Source: Anastatus disparis (lineage: Eukaryota; Arthropoda; Insecta; Hymenoptera; Eupelmidae). Taken from it: 64,000 nucleotides of DNA. Positions 10,831 through 23,123 of the stretch are shown in pieces. The stretch spans positions 6,482,501 through 6,546,500 of the forward strand of contig JAFFSR010000264.1 of the NCBI GenBank assembly GCA_017163975.1. The letters run 5' to 3'. The notes below the pieces were generated by a model that was not told where the DNA came from, made no database searches, and saw only the letters and a program-made list of their open reading frames with translations. Position 1 is the stretch's first letter, and every line of letters begins with the position of its first letter. The translations under genes were made by a program, and so were the position numbers.

Positions 10831-12654
10831 CTATGACGTATTTTTCATAAAGTCGTGTGGTAATTGCCCTCGAGATAAGGCGTGTACTGGATTATCATGC
10901 GATCGTACATGATGCCAATTTTTTATATCTGTTTTCGACTGTATATCCGCCGTACGATTGGCGATGAAAATTTTTAGCAACTTCGAGGACGAGTTTATCC
11001 AATGTAAGGCGATACTTGAATCCGACCAAAAATGACTTTGATCGATTTTAACATTCAAAGAATTTATTACTTGTTGATATAAAGTGGCTAGCAATTGCAT
11101 GGCGCATAATTCCAATCGCGGTATTGTTCTTGTTTTGAAGGGTGCGACTCGTGATTTCGAGCATAATAATGCTGTGTAGTATTTGTTGTTTGATTTTGCA
11201 GATCTTATATAAATGCATGCGCCGTATCCGACCTCGCTCGCGTCACAGAAACCGTGGAGTTGAATCTTTTGTGCGTTGGGAGAAATAACCTGTCTTTCAA
11301 AGTTGATAGAACTGGTTGAACTTAACTGTGTGTAAAACTTATTCCACGCGTAATGAATGTCTTGAGGGAGAGATTCATCCCACTGAATTTTAGCTTGCCA
11401 AATCTCTTGCATGATTTTCTTTGCATATAATATAACAAGACCCAACAGGTCAAATATTTTTGCGATTTCTGATAAGACCTTTCTTTTCGTTATTCTCTCA
11501 TTAATAACTGAGTTCTGTATATCATAGATAAATACGTCAATTTTTGCCTTCCAGTTCATGCCTAAAGTTTTTAAAGATCTGTTTGTATTAAAATTAAATT
11601 TCGTATCTTGTAGCGCGATTCCATCGAGCAAGCACGAGTCGTTTGATGCCCATTGACGCATTTTCATTTCGGCTGTTTTCAATATGTTTACCATTTGATC
11701 ACATATTTCTCGTGCCTCATCTTTTGAGTTAAAACCCGTCAACATGTTATCAACATACATGTTTGTTTTTAATACATTTGATGCTAACGGAAAATTAACC
11801 CTTTCATCGTCAGCGAGCTGATGTAAGCATATTATTGCTGAAAATGGTGCTGACGCGATGCCGAAAGTCACTGTATTTAAAGTGTAATCTTTTATTTCGT
11901 TGTTATGAAACCAAAGAATTTTTTGAAATTTTGTGTCTTTGTGAATGTAAAATTGTCTGTACATTTTTTCTATGTCGGCGATGATAACATAATTAGGCAT
12001 TCGAAAACGAAATAAAATGGTAAACAGTTCATCTTGGATAGTAGGGCCGACTGTTAGGATATCATTCAAGGAAATTCCGTTCATAGATTTAGCCGATGCA
12101 TCGAAAACTACTCGTAACTTCGTAGTATTACTCGAATTTTTTATTACCACGTGATGAGGCAAATAAAAACCGTCCGAATTTGTCGAATAACTTTCAGACA
12201 TATGATTTAATTCAATGTATTCATTAATTATGTTTTTATATTGATTTTTAAAAACATCATTACTTTTAAATCGCTTTTGTAAAAATAACAATCTTTTTAA
12301 GGCTATTTGTCGCGAGTCGCCTAATTTTTCGTTTGATTTTTTAAAAGGTAAAGCAACCGTACATCGACCGTCTTTATTTCGTTGTACGTGCATTTTAAAA
12401 TGATTTTCACTAAATAATTCATTGTCTGTCCAGTTAGATTTTTCACGTGAAATTTCTTCAAGTTTCCAAAATTTTTCTAGGTCAAATTGTAAATCAGTTA
12501 ACATATATTGAGACTTTTTGTATTTTAATGAATTTAAACCACCACCTATTATCCAACCGAGTTTAGTTTTTTGTAGAATTAAGTCATCGTTGTGCGATAA
12601 TTTTATTTGACCGTTACATAACATTGACGATGTAGGTCCTGATCCGATTAACAT
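10831..12654 (-). pseudogene. BEL/Pao reverse transcriptase-RNase H (607 codons)
   Basis: This is the longest open frame in the window. LGWIIGGG lies near residue 32. The RT palm follows with LRVVFDASAKS, YVIIADIEKMYRQFYIHKD and then MYVDNMLTG. The last should be YVDD; here the second catalytic aspartate is asparagine (codon AAC), so the polymerase is probably dead. The RNase H part has FCDASEVGYGACIY, PRLELCAMQLL and WSDSSIALHWI, but the final aspartate motif, usually NPADxxSRG, reads NPVHALSRG. The frame ends at a stop after MKNTS. Upstream at 12655-12720 the protease-RT junction has a stop. BEL/Pao assignment is firm. Confidence 0.93.
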
Positions 12655-12720
12655 ATTTATAACTGAAGGTTTGCAAAAATTAGGATCTGCTAATTTTAAA
12701 TTTAATGGAATATTTAATTG

Positions 12721-13044
12721 CTATCGAGAATAAGTTTCATTTGGAATTAAATCTGTAATGTTTGGTACTTCAAAAAAGGTAAGCGACTTCTTAGATTCTG
12801 AATAAATTGATTTAAATGTTATTTCAGTAAAGTAATTGACAGTTGTTTTTAAATCGTTCATGGCTCCTACTGTTAATGAACAACGTTGTTTAGGTAATTT
12901 CAATTTTTTCATTAAATGATCAGTTATAAAATTAGCAGTCGAACAAGTGTCTAATAATACTTTACACGTTATGTAGGTTCCGCAATGATCTTGAACTTGT
13001 ACGGTTGCGCTTGTCATTAAATCGAAGGAAGTTGACGCTGCCAT
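12721..13044 (-). pseudogene. BEL/Pao aspartic protease (DUF1758-like)
   Basis: The 107-residue segment matches the Pao retropepsin. The active-site line, usually LLDSGSxxSFI, reads LLDTCSTANFI, so the glycine after the catalytic D-T pair is cysteine. The following KLKLPKQRCSLTVGAMND is typical. The enzyme would cut the Gag-Pol polyprotein. The frame ends at a stop before the RT segment. Confidence 0.85.
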
Positions 13045-13266
13045 CGTGGTAAGACAATTAATTTGTTGTTCTTTAGCTAGTCAGGACGATAACTTTGTGA
13101 GATTTTTATCGCAGATTTTAATTTCTTTATTAATCGGTTTCCAAATATGTAATAAAGTATTATGGTTTTCGCTACATTTTTGACAATTTTCGTACCGACA
13201 TTCCTCATTTCCGTGTGATTTCAAACAATTTTTACATAAATTCGCGTCTTTAACAATTTTTATTCG
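13045..13266 (-). pseudogene. Gag zinc-binding region and gag-protease junction
   Basis: After the stop that ends the gag segment (at 13267), the same frame continues with KDANLCKNCLKSHGNEEC and CQKCSENHNTLLH, the paired cysteine-histidine region usual in Pao Gag. A further in-frame stop lies near 13080. It leads directly to the protease. Confidence 0.75.
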
Positions 13267-13848
13267 TTAATGAACTGGGAGGTCTAGAAATCTTTTGCAT
13301 TGATATAACGCATGGTATTCTTTGGAACATGCAAAACATTTATTTTTATTTGTTACGAAGCTTTTAATAGCGAATTTATTTTCTATTCTACGTATTTTAT
13401 TCGGAGGTCCCCAACCGTTTCGCGTATTTGTGTTTCTTTTTTCATTGTTATGCCTTGAGAGTGAAGCAGACATTCTATATAAAAATTCTATTATTTCGTC
13501 TGAAGTGGGAATTTCCTCTCTTTTTAGATTTTCTTCCCATTTTATTCGTAAATTTTTACTTAATTTTTCTTCCAACATGTTAACGATGATTTCCGAAGTT
13601 ATATTTACACCTAACGTTGCTAATGATTGCACATGCTGTTGTGCTTTGTTGGCTAAATTTTCTAAGTCTCTATGGCTGTCCTTTTCTTGATTGGGTAAAT
13701 GAAACAATAAAGATAAGTGTCGTGAAATTAAAATTTTTTTATTCTCGTACACTTTCTCTAAAATGGACCAAGCGCGCGTATAATTTTCGTCGGTAATCGC
13801 TAATACTTGGATTTTTCTCAATGCTTCCGTACGAAAAGCTGATCGCAA
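13267..13848 (-). pseudogene. BEL/Pao Gag, central part with zinc knuckle
   Basis: The 193-residue segment contains AWSILEKVYENKKILISRHL and NLRIKWEENLKRE, which fit the DUF1759 Gag domain of Pao elements. Near the end is a CX2CX4HX4C zinc knuckle, CFACSKEYHALYQC. Gag would build the particle. The frame probably extended to the right, but stops lie at 13849-14106. Confidence 0.85.
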
Positions 13849-14106
13849 ATAATGTAATTTTTGGACGTTGGATAGATCGTCGCACGAATGAATGAGTGCA
13901 TTAAAGGAATTTTTAAATGATAACTACTGTTCTACCTGCCCGTCAAAACTCGGAATAGAAGTCTCCGGGAGCTTCATTTTGCGTTTTCTACCACCTGAAT
14001 TTGTCGATCTTGTTTCTACTATAGAACTATTTCTTTCTGACGCGGTCAGTGAATTATTGCATATTTGATTTCAATTATGCTGTTGTGAAGTCACCTCTGA
14101 TATGTA

Positions 14107-14475
14107 TTATCGAGCAGTACTTATCACCACATAATAATCATCTAAAATGATATATCTTTCTTCTTTACTGGACTCCGAGTCATCTAAACTGTCTAACTCG
14201 TCATGCATTATATCGAAACCTTCGAATAATTCCTCGGTTCTTTGTAAACGCATTTGTAATTGAACAAAATCAATATCTTTATTATAATTAACTAAAAAAG
14301 TTTTGAATGAATTTAAGTAACCTTTAATTGTATCGCGTTTAATTTTTAAAGTTTCTACTCGGTCGATTTCCATAATGAAATAGAGGCAAATATTAAAATG
14401 AAATTGAATTAATTGTTTGTTTTTATGCTTCCTTTCTATAATAAATTTAAATAATTGGTGATTCAAATTAAGCAC
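14107..14475 (-). pseudogene. BEL/Pao Gag, amino-terminal part
   Basis: A likely true start is the methionine of MEIDRVETLKIKRDTIKGYL, near 14373, because this and SFKTFLVNYNK resemble Pao Gag amino ends. The 34 codons before it are probably leader. The segment is rich in acidic and serine residues towards its end. It precedes the central Gag segment with stops between them. Confidence 0.7.
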
Positions 14476-14689
14476 TTACCAGTGAACGTGTTGACCAATT
14501 TGTCCTCAAATGTAAAGTTCTGTCTGAAGACTGGAGCTTCTATTGATGTAAAGAATTACGTGAAGTTGTGTGATTAAATTCTTGCGTTCGTATATTTTTG
14601 TGTTTTAAGATTACAATTTTAACACTGTATATTAGATTTTTTAACAGGCCTGTTCGCGCATTTATAGTTTATTTTATCGAAGCAAGTTG

Positions 14690-15055
14690 TGTATGCTGTA
14701 TTTGACAACTTGTATAACGCATATATTGTACTCGGACAACTTTTCATATATAGATATGTATATATATATATATATTGTACTCGGACAACTCGTATTATAT
14801 ATGTTGTACTTGGACAACTTGTATTATATTTGTTGTACTTGGACAACTTGTATTATATATGTTGTATTATTATTGGTAATTTGTATTTTTGTTTGTTTGT
14901 ATTGCTTAAAGTTATCATCAATATAATAGTTAACTTTTATTATATATACGTTGTACTCGGACAATTTTTATTATATATGTTGTATTATTATTGGTAATTT
15001 GTATTTTTGTTTGTTTGTATTGCTTAAAGTTATCATCAATATAATAGTTATTCAT
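14690..15055. repeat. Tandem repeats (30 bp and ~115 bp units)
   Basis: At 14725-14870 a unit with TTGTACTTGGACAACTTGTA recurs about every 30 bases. A longer segment with TTGTATTTTTGTTTGTTTGT appears twice, at about 14850-14930 and 14970-15050. The end of each long unit (AAAGTTATCATCAATATAATAGTT) resembles the tail of the satellite units that follow (shortened here). Confidence 0.75.
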
Positions 15056-16878
15056 TCAAAATTCAAAAAGATTGAGGAAATTCGATAATTTTCAAACATT
15101 TCTCTTCTAATAGCCGATCTAATAACTTTTGGGCCAACTGATTCGGAATGCATTTGTCCCAAGGAAACTCTAGAAAATCATTGCACATGATTTTCATATC
15201 AAAGTTATAATTACTAAAATAATTAAACATTTAAAATTCAAAAAAATTGAAAAGATTTGATAAATTTACAACATTTTTCTTTATATTGCCGGTCTAATAA
15301 CTTTTGGGCCAGCTGGTTCAGAATGCATTTGTCTCAAGGAAGCTCTAGAGTACCATTGCGCATGATTTTGATATTGAAGTTATAATTAGTAAAATAATTA
15401 TAATTCAAAATTCAAAAAAATTCAGAAGTTTAGATGAATTTCCAACAAGTCTCTTGAAATCGCCGGTCCAATAACTTTTGGGCCAGCTGATTCGGAATGC
15501 GATTGCCTTGAGGAAACTCTACAAAATCATTCTGCATGATTTTATATCAAATTGTAATTGATATAATAATTATGCATAAGAAATTTTAAAAAATTAAGGA
15601 ATTTAGATAATTTTCAAACATTTCTCTTCTAATAGCTGGTCCAATTACTTTTGGGACAGCTGGTTCCGTATGCATTTTTCTTAAGAAAACTCTAGAAAAT
15701 CATTTATATGATATTACAAAGTTATAATTTGTAAAATAATTATACCTTCAAAATTCAAAAAATTTGAGAGGATTGAATAAATTTCCAATATTTCTCTTCT
15801 AATAGCTGGTCTGATAACTTTCGGGCCAGCTGATTTGGATTGCGGTTGATTCAAGCCATTTTTAGAGGATCATCTGCATGTTTCTTATATCAAAGTTATG
15901 ATCAATATAAAAGTTATACATTTAAAATTTAAAGAAATTGAGGAAATTCGATAATTTTGATACATTTCTCTACTAATAGCCGGTCTAATAGCTTTTGGGC
16001 CAGCGAATTCGGAATGCATTTGTCTCAAGGAATCTCGGGAGAATCATGTAGCATGATTTTTATATTAAAGTTATAATTAGTAAAATAATTATACATTCAA
16101 ATTTGAAAAAAATTGAGAAGATTGGATGAATTTCCAACATTTCTTTTCTATTAACTAGTCTAATAACTTTTGGGCCAGCTGATTATAATGCGATTGCTTC
16201 AAGAAAACTCTAGAAAATCATTTTGCAGGATTTTCATATCGAAGTTATAATTAGTAAAATAATTATACCTTCAAAATTCAAAAAACTTGAGAGGATTGGA
16301 TAAATTTTCAACAATTCTCTCTAAATTGCCGGTCCAATAACTTTTGGGCCAGCTGATTTGGAATGCGATTGCTTCAGAGAAATTCTACACTGAAAACCTT
16401 TCTGCTTATCTATTGCCCTTCTCTTTCGTTATGCCAGCGCCACGCTTTCGGCGCAAACAGTGTGCTGAAAATGACAAATAATGTACTCAAAATGAACTGT
16501 GCCTGCTCCGATCACCTGTGCTTAATGCGATTTTCACTAACCTGCGCTTTACATATGCCCGATCGGCGCATACGAAACTCAAATCTGAGTAACTGCTGCT
16601 CCTGTTGTGCGTATAACTCGAGATGTGACGAATCAGCGTATCACGTAAACTTGAAGTATACAGGTAGCACCGAAAGTTTTTCAGTGTCGGAAATCATTCT
16701 GCATGATTTTCATATCAAAGTTATAATCGATATAATAATTATTCATGAGAAATTTTATAAAATTTAAGAAATTAGATAATTTTCAAACATTTCTCTTCGA
16801 ATAGCCGATCTAATAACTTTTGGGCCAGCTATTTCAGAATGCATTTGTCCCAAGGAAACTCTCGAGAATTATTTGGCA
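15055..16878 (+). repeat. ~177 bp satellite array, about nine units
   Basis: Units start near 15055, 15230, 15403, 15580, 15750, 15925, 16100 and 16275, and the last near 16740. Each has a block close to TCAAAATTCAAAAAAATTGA, a central CTAATAACTTTTGGGCCAGC and an end like GTTATAATTAGTAAAATAAT. Units are diverged by substitutions. A MITE interrupts one unit, and the array stops where an LTR begins at 16879. No coding role seen. Confidence 0.85.
16388..16686. mobile_element. 299 bp MITE inside the satellite
   Basis: Ends CACTGAAAACCTTTC and GAAAGTTTTTCAGTG are inverted copies. The interrupted satellite unit gives the limits: GAAATTCTA on the left and CGGAAATCATTCTGC on the right. TA precedes it; TC follows, so the duplication is imperfect. 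It is much more GC-rich than the array. The CACTG ends are like those of the MITE at 7446 but the interiors differ. Confidence 0.75.
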
Positions 16879-19511
16879 TGGTTACGTTCAGCATACAAGC
16901 TAAATTATTAATTTTTTAATGAATGACTGAATTTCAGCCATCTATTGACTTCCTTTTGACTAACGTGCGAGCGCTACGTCTCCGGGGTTGGAAGTCTAAA
17001 AAAAAAGAGGCAGCAATGATAGGTAGAATAAATTAGTAGACACCCATGCTATTGCCAGAGTTATATAAATTTATTTTTCTTTCCCTTCTTTTTTATAATC
17101 CTAACAAGAAGCCCTGCTTCGTACATAATTTATTATTTCTTTTTTTTTATCTTACTATTTCGCCTCAGGGTAAACCACGCTACCCTATGCCAAGTTTTTG
17201 ATTATTTCTTGCCTTTTCTTTCTTAATTTTTTTTTACTAGTTTCAATTTTAATTTGTAACAATTGACAACGCTCGACATTTACTCCGCGTTTCTGAGCCA
17301 TGATTCCCCGCTTGAGACTTATTAAAAAATTCGAAAAACTCTCTACCTTGCTTTTTTTCGATCTCCGCTTCTCCACACGTCCGCCTTGTTCTCTGGTTGG
17401 TATAGTTGACTGTTGACTATGGAACTCGAACGTAAAATCAAACTTCTTCTTTCTTTTAATTTATGGGCGGTGGCTGGCTGCTACTGGAGCCGTTCCGGCT
17501 GCTTGGCAAAATCGACGTGGCCAGCCAGAGTTTGGTCGGAAAAAGAGGGCCCACGCCTGCAAGCTTGGAGCTTTATGCTCGAAGTCTAGCTTTTGGAAGC
17601 TTCGTTGTTGCTATCGATGGTATATTTAGAATAGAAAGAGGTCAGCTTGAAGTTTATGGGTAGTTACTTTTTGCCGTTATCATTACGGCTTCCTGTTTTT
17701 GAGACTCTGTCAAAGCTTTTCTATTAAATCTTCGGATGATTGCTCCACATAAATTGAATTTAATGTCCTTCCACTCTGTATTTTTCTTCAGGGACGGCCT
17801 TATCTATTTTTATACTGCACTTTATTCCCCTACCGCTTCACTGAAATCTTTTCATACTCCCTTACACGGAAATGACAGATAACAGCTAGGCTATATTTGT
17901 CGCATTAGTGATCAATGTGTGTCGAAAATTTTGAGTTTTCACATAGATGGGCGATGTGTGCACACCGAATTTCTATGTTTGCGCATTGTCTAATTACACT
18001 CAACTCATAGGAGGTTGTCACACTAATCATCTTTTATTTTCGCACTGCTTGTCAATGTGTAAACATAGAAATTTTAAATCTGACATGTATGGAAAAAAAA
18101 TAAATTAAAATAAAACTAAGGTTATGATCCTTGGTATCAATGAATATCTGAATTGGAAGATAATTCTGATTTTAATATATTAATTAGTGCTATTTTAATG
18201 ATAAAATTTTTAATTTAATCAAAAACATTATTATTAATAATTTTAACATGAGAGATTATTACTGTTAGCAATACAATCATTGAAAATAATGTACGTAGGG
18301 TTCAATGTTTCGAAAGTCCATTATCTTTTTTTAGAATTTTGAAATTTCTAATGGCTTTTTCATAATATTTATTTAAATTGTACAGAAAGTCAATTTTTAT
18401 TTCATGTTTGTTATCGACATGCATTTATTCGGATAAATTATAATCGCTTTAGGATTGTAACAAGTATACAGAATACCGTAAAATAATGAAATACTTTTCG
18501 GGTTTTTTAATGAAATTTCTAACAAGTATTAAAAAAAAATACATCGAAATACTATATTAGAAATTTCAAAGTACCTCATCATTATATTATTGTCTGAATA
18601 CTTATTACAGTCCTAAATATAAATTATAATTTATTTGAATGAATACATTTCGATTACAAACATAAATTAAAATCGAAATTTCTATTCAATTTATATAAAT
18701 ATTAAGAATGTGCTATTGGAAATTTTTAAGCTCGAAAAAATAACAGATTTTCGAAATATCGAACTCCACCCACATTATTTTTAATGATTTCAACATTGAA
18801 TTGCTAACAACAATAATTTTTCATGTTAAAATTATTAATAATAATGTTTTTGATTAAATTAAAAATTTTATAATTAGAATAACACTAATTAATATATTAA
18901 AGTCAGAATTATCTTCCAATTCAGATATTCATTGATACCGAGGATCATAACCTTAGTTTTATTTTAATTTATTTTTTTTCCATACATGTCAGATTTAAAA
19001 TTTCTATGTTTACACATTGACAAGCAGTGCGAAAATAAAAGATGATCAGTGTGACAACCTCCTATGAGTTGAGTGTAGTTAGACAATGCGCAAACATAGA
19101 AATTCGGCGTGCACACATCGCCCGTCTATGTGGAAACTCAAAATTTTCGACACACATTGATCACTAATGTGACAAATATAGCCTAGCTGTTATCTGTCAT
19201 TTCCGTGTATGTTAAATTCACGATTTTCTGTGAAACCGTTCATCGTTGTCAGGTTTATTGCTTTTTCTAAGCTTGCCGCCTGCCCGTATTTTTTTAGCAT
19301 TCTATTCAGCTTGTATTTCTTCTTCCTTTGCTGATTCACTTGGCCGCCGAGCCTTGATCTTCATTGAGGTTAACTGAATTTGTTGCTATTTCTCCCTTGC
19401 ATTCGTTTATTTATTAATTGATTAATATTATTTTTACTCTATTATCATTATTATTATTTTAACTTTAATTTTTTTTGTATCATTTATTGGTAATGAACTC
19501 GGTTCATTACA
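16879..19511 (-). mobile_element. LTR of a retroelement, 3' copy, with nested foldback
   Basis: Apart from the foldback at 17865-19207, this matches the solo LTR at 56306-57789 in reverse. Shared landmarks include GCGAGCGCTACGTCTCC, GCCGTTCCGGCTGCTTGGCA and the terminal hairpin GTAATGAACTCGGTTCATTAC. On the minus strand it begins TGTAATGAACC right after a purine tract, which marks it as a 3' LTR whose internal region lies to the right. Its outer end is at about 16879, inside the satellite. No clear target duplication was found on the left, as expected when the 5' LTR is missing. Confidence 0.78.
17865..19207. mobile_element. 1.34 kb near-perfect foldback, copy A
   Basis: Ends are CACGGAAATGACAGATAACA and its complement, with TA on both sides (17863-17864 and 19208-19209). 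Two arms of about 650 bases run to a centre near 18540. Both arms carry the same 78-codon open stretch, or its disrupted form, so it is mirrored rather than a gene. It sits inside the LTR, so it is younger than that LTR. TA duplication points to a Tc1/mariner-type mechanism by inference. Confidence 0.88.
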
Positions 19512-19525
19512 CCTCCCCACCCATT
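19512..19525 (-). promoter_or_regulatory. Polypurine tract next to the 3' LTR
   Basis: On the minus strand AATGGGTGGGGAGG stands directly before TGTAATGAACC, the LTR start. This gives the element's orientation. Confidence 0.7.
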
Positions 19526-20122
19526 AAAGAACGTGCGAGTTAAATGAGAGCGTTCGGAAACAAAAAATCTCTTTTACTGATTTATTAATTATGTTCTTTC
19601 TTTTTTTCTAAACTTGGAATGTGGTAGCCCAGTTGGTCGCTTCTTGGTACAATGTATATTTATTATTTCTATTCTTTACACTCAATATTGTAAATTGATT
19701 ATATGTTTTTCTTGTATCATAAAATTTTTTTTTATACACCCTTTTTTTATTTACTACTCTAAGGCCCATAATATATCCTGACCTTTTATCAAATTTCTTT
19801 TAAAATATTAGTTTACATGCAATTTCTACTTTTTTTTACTATTTCTATTCTATACACTCAATATTTTAATTTAATTATGTTTTTCTTGTATCATAATTTT
19901 TTTTATTTTCTTTTCTCTTTTTTTTTTACTCTAAGGCCCATAATATATCCTGACCTTTTATCAAATTTCATTTAAAATATTAGTTTACATGCAACTTCTA
20001 CTTTGTTTACTATTTCTTTTCTATACACTCAATATTGTAATTTGATTATATGTTTTTCTTGTATCATAATTTTTTTCATTTTCTTTTCTCTTTTTTTTTA
20101 CTGTGAGATCCATAATATATCT

Positions 20123-20328
20123 TGTAACGGTTATTTTATTAGAGTTACAAAAAAATTAGCTATTAATTTAATGTTACTTTTTACTAAGAAATTTAATTGT
20201 AAGTAGAGTTGCCGAAAACTCATAAAAAATATTTATATATATTACGCGGCAAACTCTATTGGTGCTAGTTAGTCAAACTCATATTGACTAGCGACAAGAC
20301 TTTATTCTAGATGCTTGTCGCTGAGTGT

Positions 20329-20406
<78 letters not shown>

Positions 20407-21241
20407 CTGATCGAGAGACGCGATGCCGGTAGCACAGCTTTCCTTATTTTGTAGGGTTTAACTCTTCTTGTTAAACCCGCTCAATATTTTATACAAAAAT
20501 ATATATATATTAAAAATAAGAACCGCGGAGGCGTCGAGGTAAGCAAATGGGTACAGGTTTTTAACTTAATGTGAATTTATTAAATATAGAAAATGAAATA
20601 CAACAGAACGAATTTAGATTTAAATAGAAAAATAAGAATAAAAGTTAACACTGATAATTCTGAGGGAGGACGCGATGCGAACTAAATTATTTTATGATAA
20701 TAAAACGAACGCGCGCACTCTTTATGCTAAAGTCTCTTCGAGGAAAGAAACTTTAGCCAACAAGATATATAAAGAAAAACTTACGATTACGCGTAGAAGC
20801 TTCTATAATAATAATACATACGACAATGATATACCGCCGTTGGCCAACGAAAGGATTGGTACGCCGCAACCTGGTCGTTGAGACTCTCGGAGAACAGCCG
20901 ATATCACCTAAACACTTTAGAAGGTTGATGCCTACGGGGAGCGCTCCGATGGACACCCGGGGTTTCCTTGTACAAGAGATCTCCTCTCGACAGCAATAAG
21001 CAACGTAGCGAATCTGCACCAACGCACTCAATTGAAACTCCAAGAGATTCGAAAAACTATCTTTTACGATGCGTGCATCTAGGCTGCTAGAAAATGTCTG
21101 CCGCGCCGAGGCTTCTCTTCCTTCTCGTTCGCGTAGATTGACGCCTTACCATACCAGCATATCACGGCGCTCGTGACAGCACGCTGAGTTACCTTATTTA
21201 CAACGACGTGCGAGATTCGAACACGGTAGAATACCGTGACA
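20123..21241. mobile_element. 1119 bp solo LTR, target duplication ATCT
   Basis: The segment starts TGTAACGG and ends CCGTGACA. It is flanked by ATCT at 20119-20122 and 21242-21245. The surrounding tandem repeat resumes at the second ATCT, so the limits are exact. It is more GC-rich than its host and contains a CT run. It is unrelated to the LTR at 16879. A solo LTR forms by recombination between the two LTRs of an integrated element. Orientation is not certain because no internal region remains. Confidence 0.85.
20328..20403. repeat. (CT)n microsatellite inside the solo LTR
   Basis: An almost pure CT run of about 75 bases. It would be a polymorphic site within the LTR. Confidence 0.95.
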
Positions 21242-23123
21242 ATCTTGACCTTCTGTCAAATTTCTTTTGAAATACTAGCTTACATGCAATTTTTACTTTG
21301 TTTACTATTTTTATTCTATACACTCGATATTATAATTTGATTATATGTTTTTTTGCATCATAATTTTTTTTTATATTCTTTTCTTTCTTTAAGGTCCATA
21401 ACATATCTTGACCTTTTGAATATAAGAGTGTAGATGCGATCATTACTCTTTATTTTCTTTCTTTTTTTGGTTCTATTCATTCGTCTGGTGTTTACATATT
21501 TTTTATTCAGTTCGTAAAATGTTAACACTTAAGGTCTTGTTTACTACATTGTTAGAAATGTTTTACAATTGAGTTAAAGACATAAGTCATGGCTGCATTG
21601 ATTGCTTGCATAAAAAAAAATTTTTTATTCTTATTTACTACATTGTCAAGCAATAATGACGCTTGGGAGTGGATGAAAAGACCTATGTAAAAATGTCTCT
21701 CAACTTTTATCTTATTAAACTTCTCTTAAAAGCGTCATTATTCTTTAACGTATACCTCTCTTAGTTAAATTTTTCGTATACTCAACGTTTTAATCTAGTT
21801 CAAGGAGTTTTTTTTAATTAATTTGCCTTTGCTGGCGTCATTTTTATGCTTTCATACAGAATGTACCAGTATATTTAATTTCACAAAACTATATTAGTGT
21901 TAATTCATTTCTATTTTTCTTAAATCTAATTTCCTTCTTTTTCCCTATATTTTAACTCATATGTTTTTATGGTATAATAATAATAATGTTTGATTATGTG
22001 AATGGAATCAATGATGTTTATTAATTGTATATATACTCAATCGTAGTTTTTCTTATAGAACATCACAGTTTATAAGAATAACAAGCAAACAAAAATTTTA
22101 TTTTTATTATTATTCCATTTCTATCTTACTTCTATTTTAAAGCTACAGTAGTTGATAATATAAGGAGTTGCACCCAGCTTCCATGCTGTAGTAAAAAAAT
22201 TTTGAATTTTTCTTCCAATACATTATTACTCTTTAAATTGTGCTTTGCAGTTTATACAATGGTTTATCACTCTCAATGTAAAATTATTACTCTGAATGAA
22301 ATTTTATATTAATTTTATGATAAAATCACTCTTTTTAATCTTATTTTTAACCGTGCAATTGATACGTGGACATATCGAATTTTTTTTTTATTTATCATTA
22401 TTCTTAGTCCCAAAACCTTTTTGCATTTTTGTTTCCCTTTACATACATTTTGGAAGGGCGCATTGTCTTTTTTGATTTACATCGTTTTTATGCTGTAACA
22501 ACAATGTTTAATTATATATATTCTTACAACTTAATAAGCAAATATTATTTTAAATTTATACTTAATTTGTTGTTAAAAAAAATTTTTTGCTATCGTAATT
22601 GATTAAGCAACGAGCTGTATCTTTATTTCTCTTGACCAGCTTGTTGTTAATCTTACCTCTCTAGCCCATTTTAATCTTTTAATTATTTTTTGTTCTTTCC
22701 CTGGGAACATTTTGTTTATTAATCCTTTCCTTTCCTGTATGGTGTAAAGTAAGAATATTAAAAAAAAATTAATTTTTTTTTGTATTATTCTCTATATACG
22801 TATATATATATTATGGTTAAATAATAATAATGATTGATTTTAAAGCTTGGTATGGGAATGTTTCCTTTTATTTTAATATTTTTCTGTTTTTCTTACTAAC
22901 AGCAAAATGTAATCGTTTATTATTATTATTTCCCTTCTCCTTTTTTTTTTATTTCAATGTTTGTTATTAATCTAAAAATCATCTTAAATTCATATTTATC
23001 CTGCATACATCATAAAAATAAAAAATTGTATAGATTTCTTTTATGACAATCATTTTCTTGCTCATATTAATCATGTTTGTTTCTTTTGATTTTACTTCAT
23101 ATATCTTTATACGTGTATCTCTA

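Larger units (their letters stand above)
8646..14480 (-). mobile_element. Decayed BEL/Pao LTR retrotransposon
   Basis: Reading the minus strand from 14480, the order is gag amino end, gag, zinc knuckles, aspartic protease, reverse transcriptase, RNase H, linker and integrase, which is the BEL/Pao order. It has in-frame stops, a deletion in the integrase, two foldbacks inside the integrase, and changed catalytic residues in protease, RT and RNase H. No paired LTRs were found; the region beyond the gag end is tandem repeats. Confidence 0.9.
19526..23123. other. AT-rich region with ~165 bp tandem repeats
   Basis: Between about 19660 and 21430 a unit containing CTCTAAGGCCCATAATATAT, TTTAAAATATTAGTTTACAT and CTATACACTCAATATT repeats three to four times; the solo LTR at 20123 splits one unit. 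From 21430 to 23123 there are homopolymer-rich stretches and no recognised gene. If the LTR at 16879 belongs with the gag-protease region at 25-29 kb, this is its untranslated 3' part; that link is inference. Confidence 0.55.

Noticed and set aside
14687..14997. Tyr/Ile-rich open stretches
   Set aside because: They translate the 30 bp tandem repeat (TTGTACTTGGACAAC) and have no protein character.
16363..16767. 134-codon open stretch on the plus strand
   Set aside because: It crosses both borders of the MITE at 16388-16686 and satellite sequence on either side.
15055..16878. Possible CRISPR-like array
   Set aside because: The units are long, adjacent and diverged along their whole length, with no unique spacers; it is a satellite.
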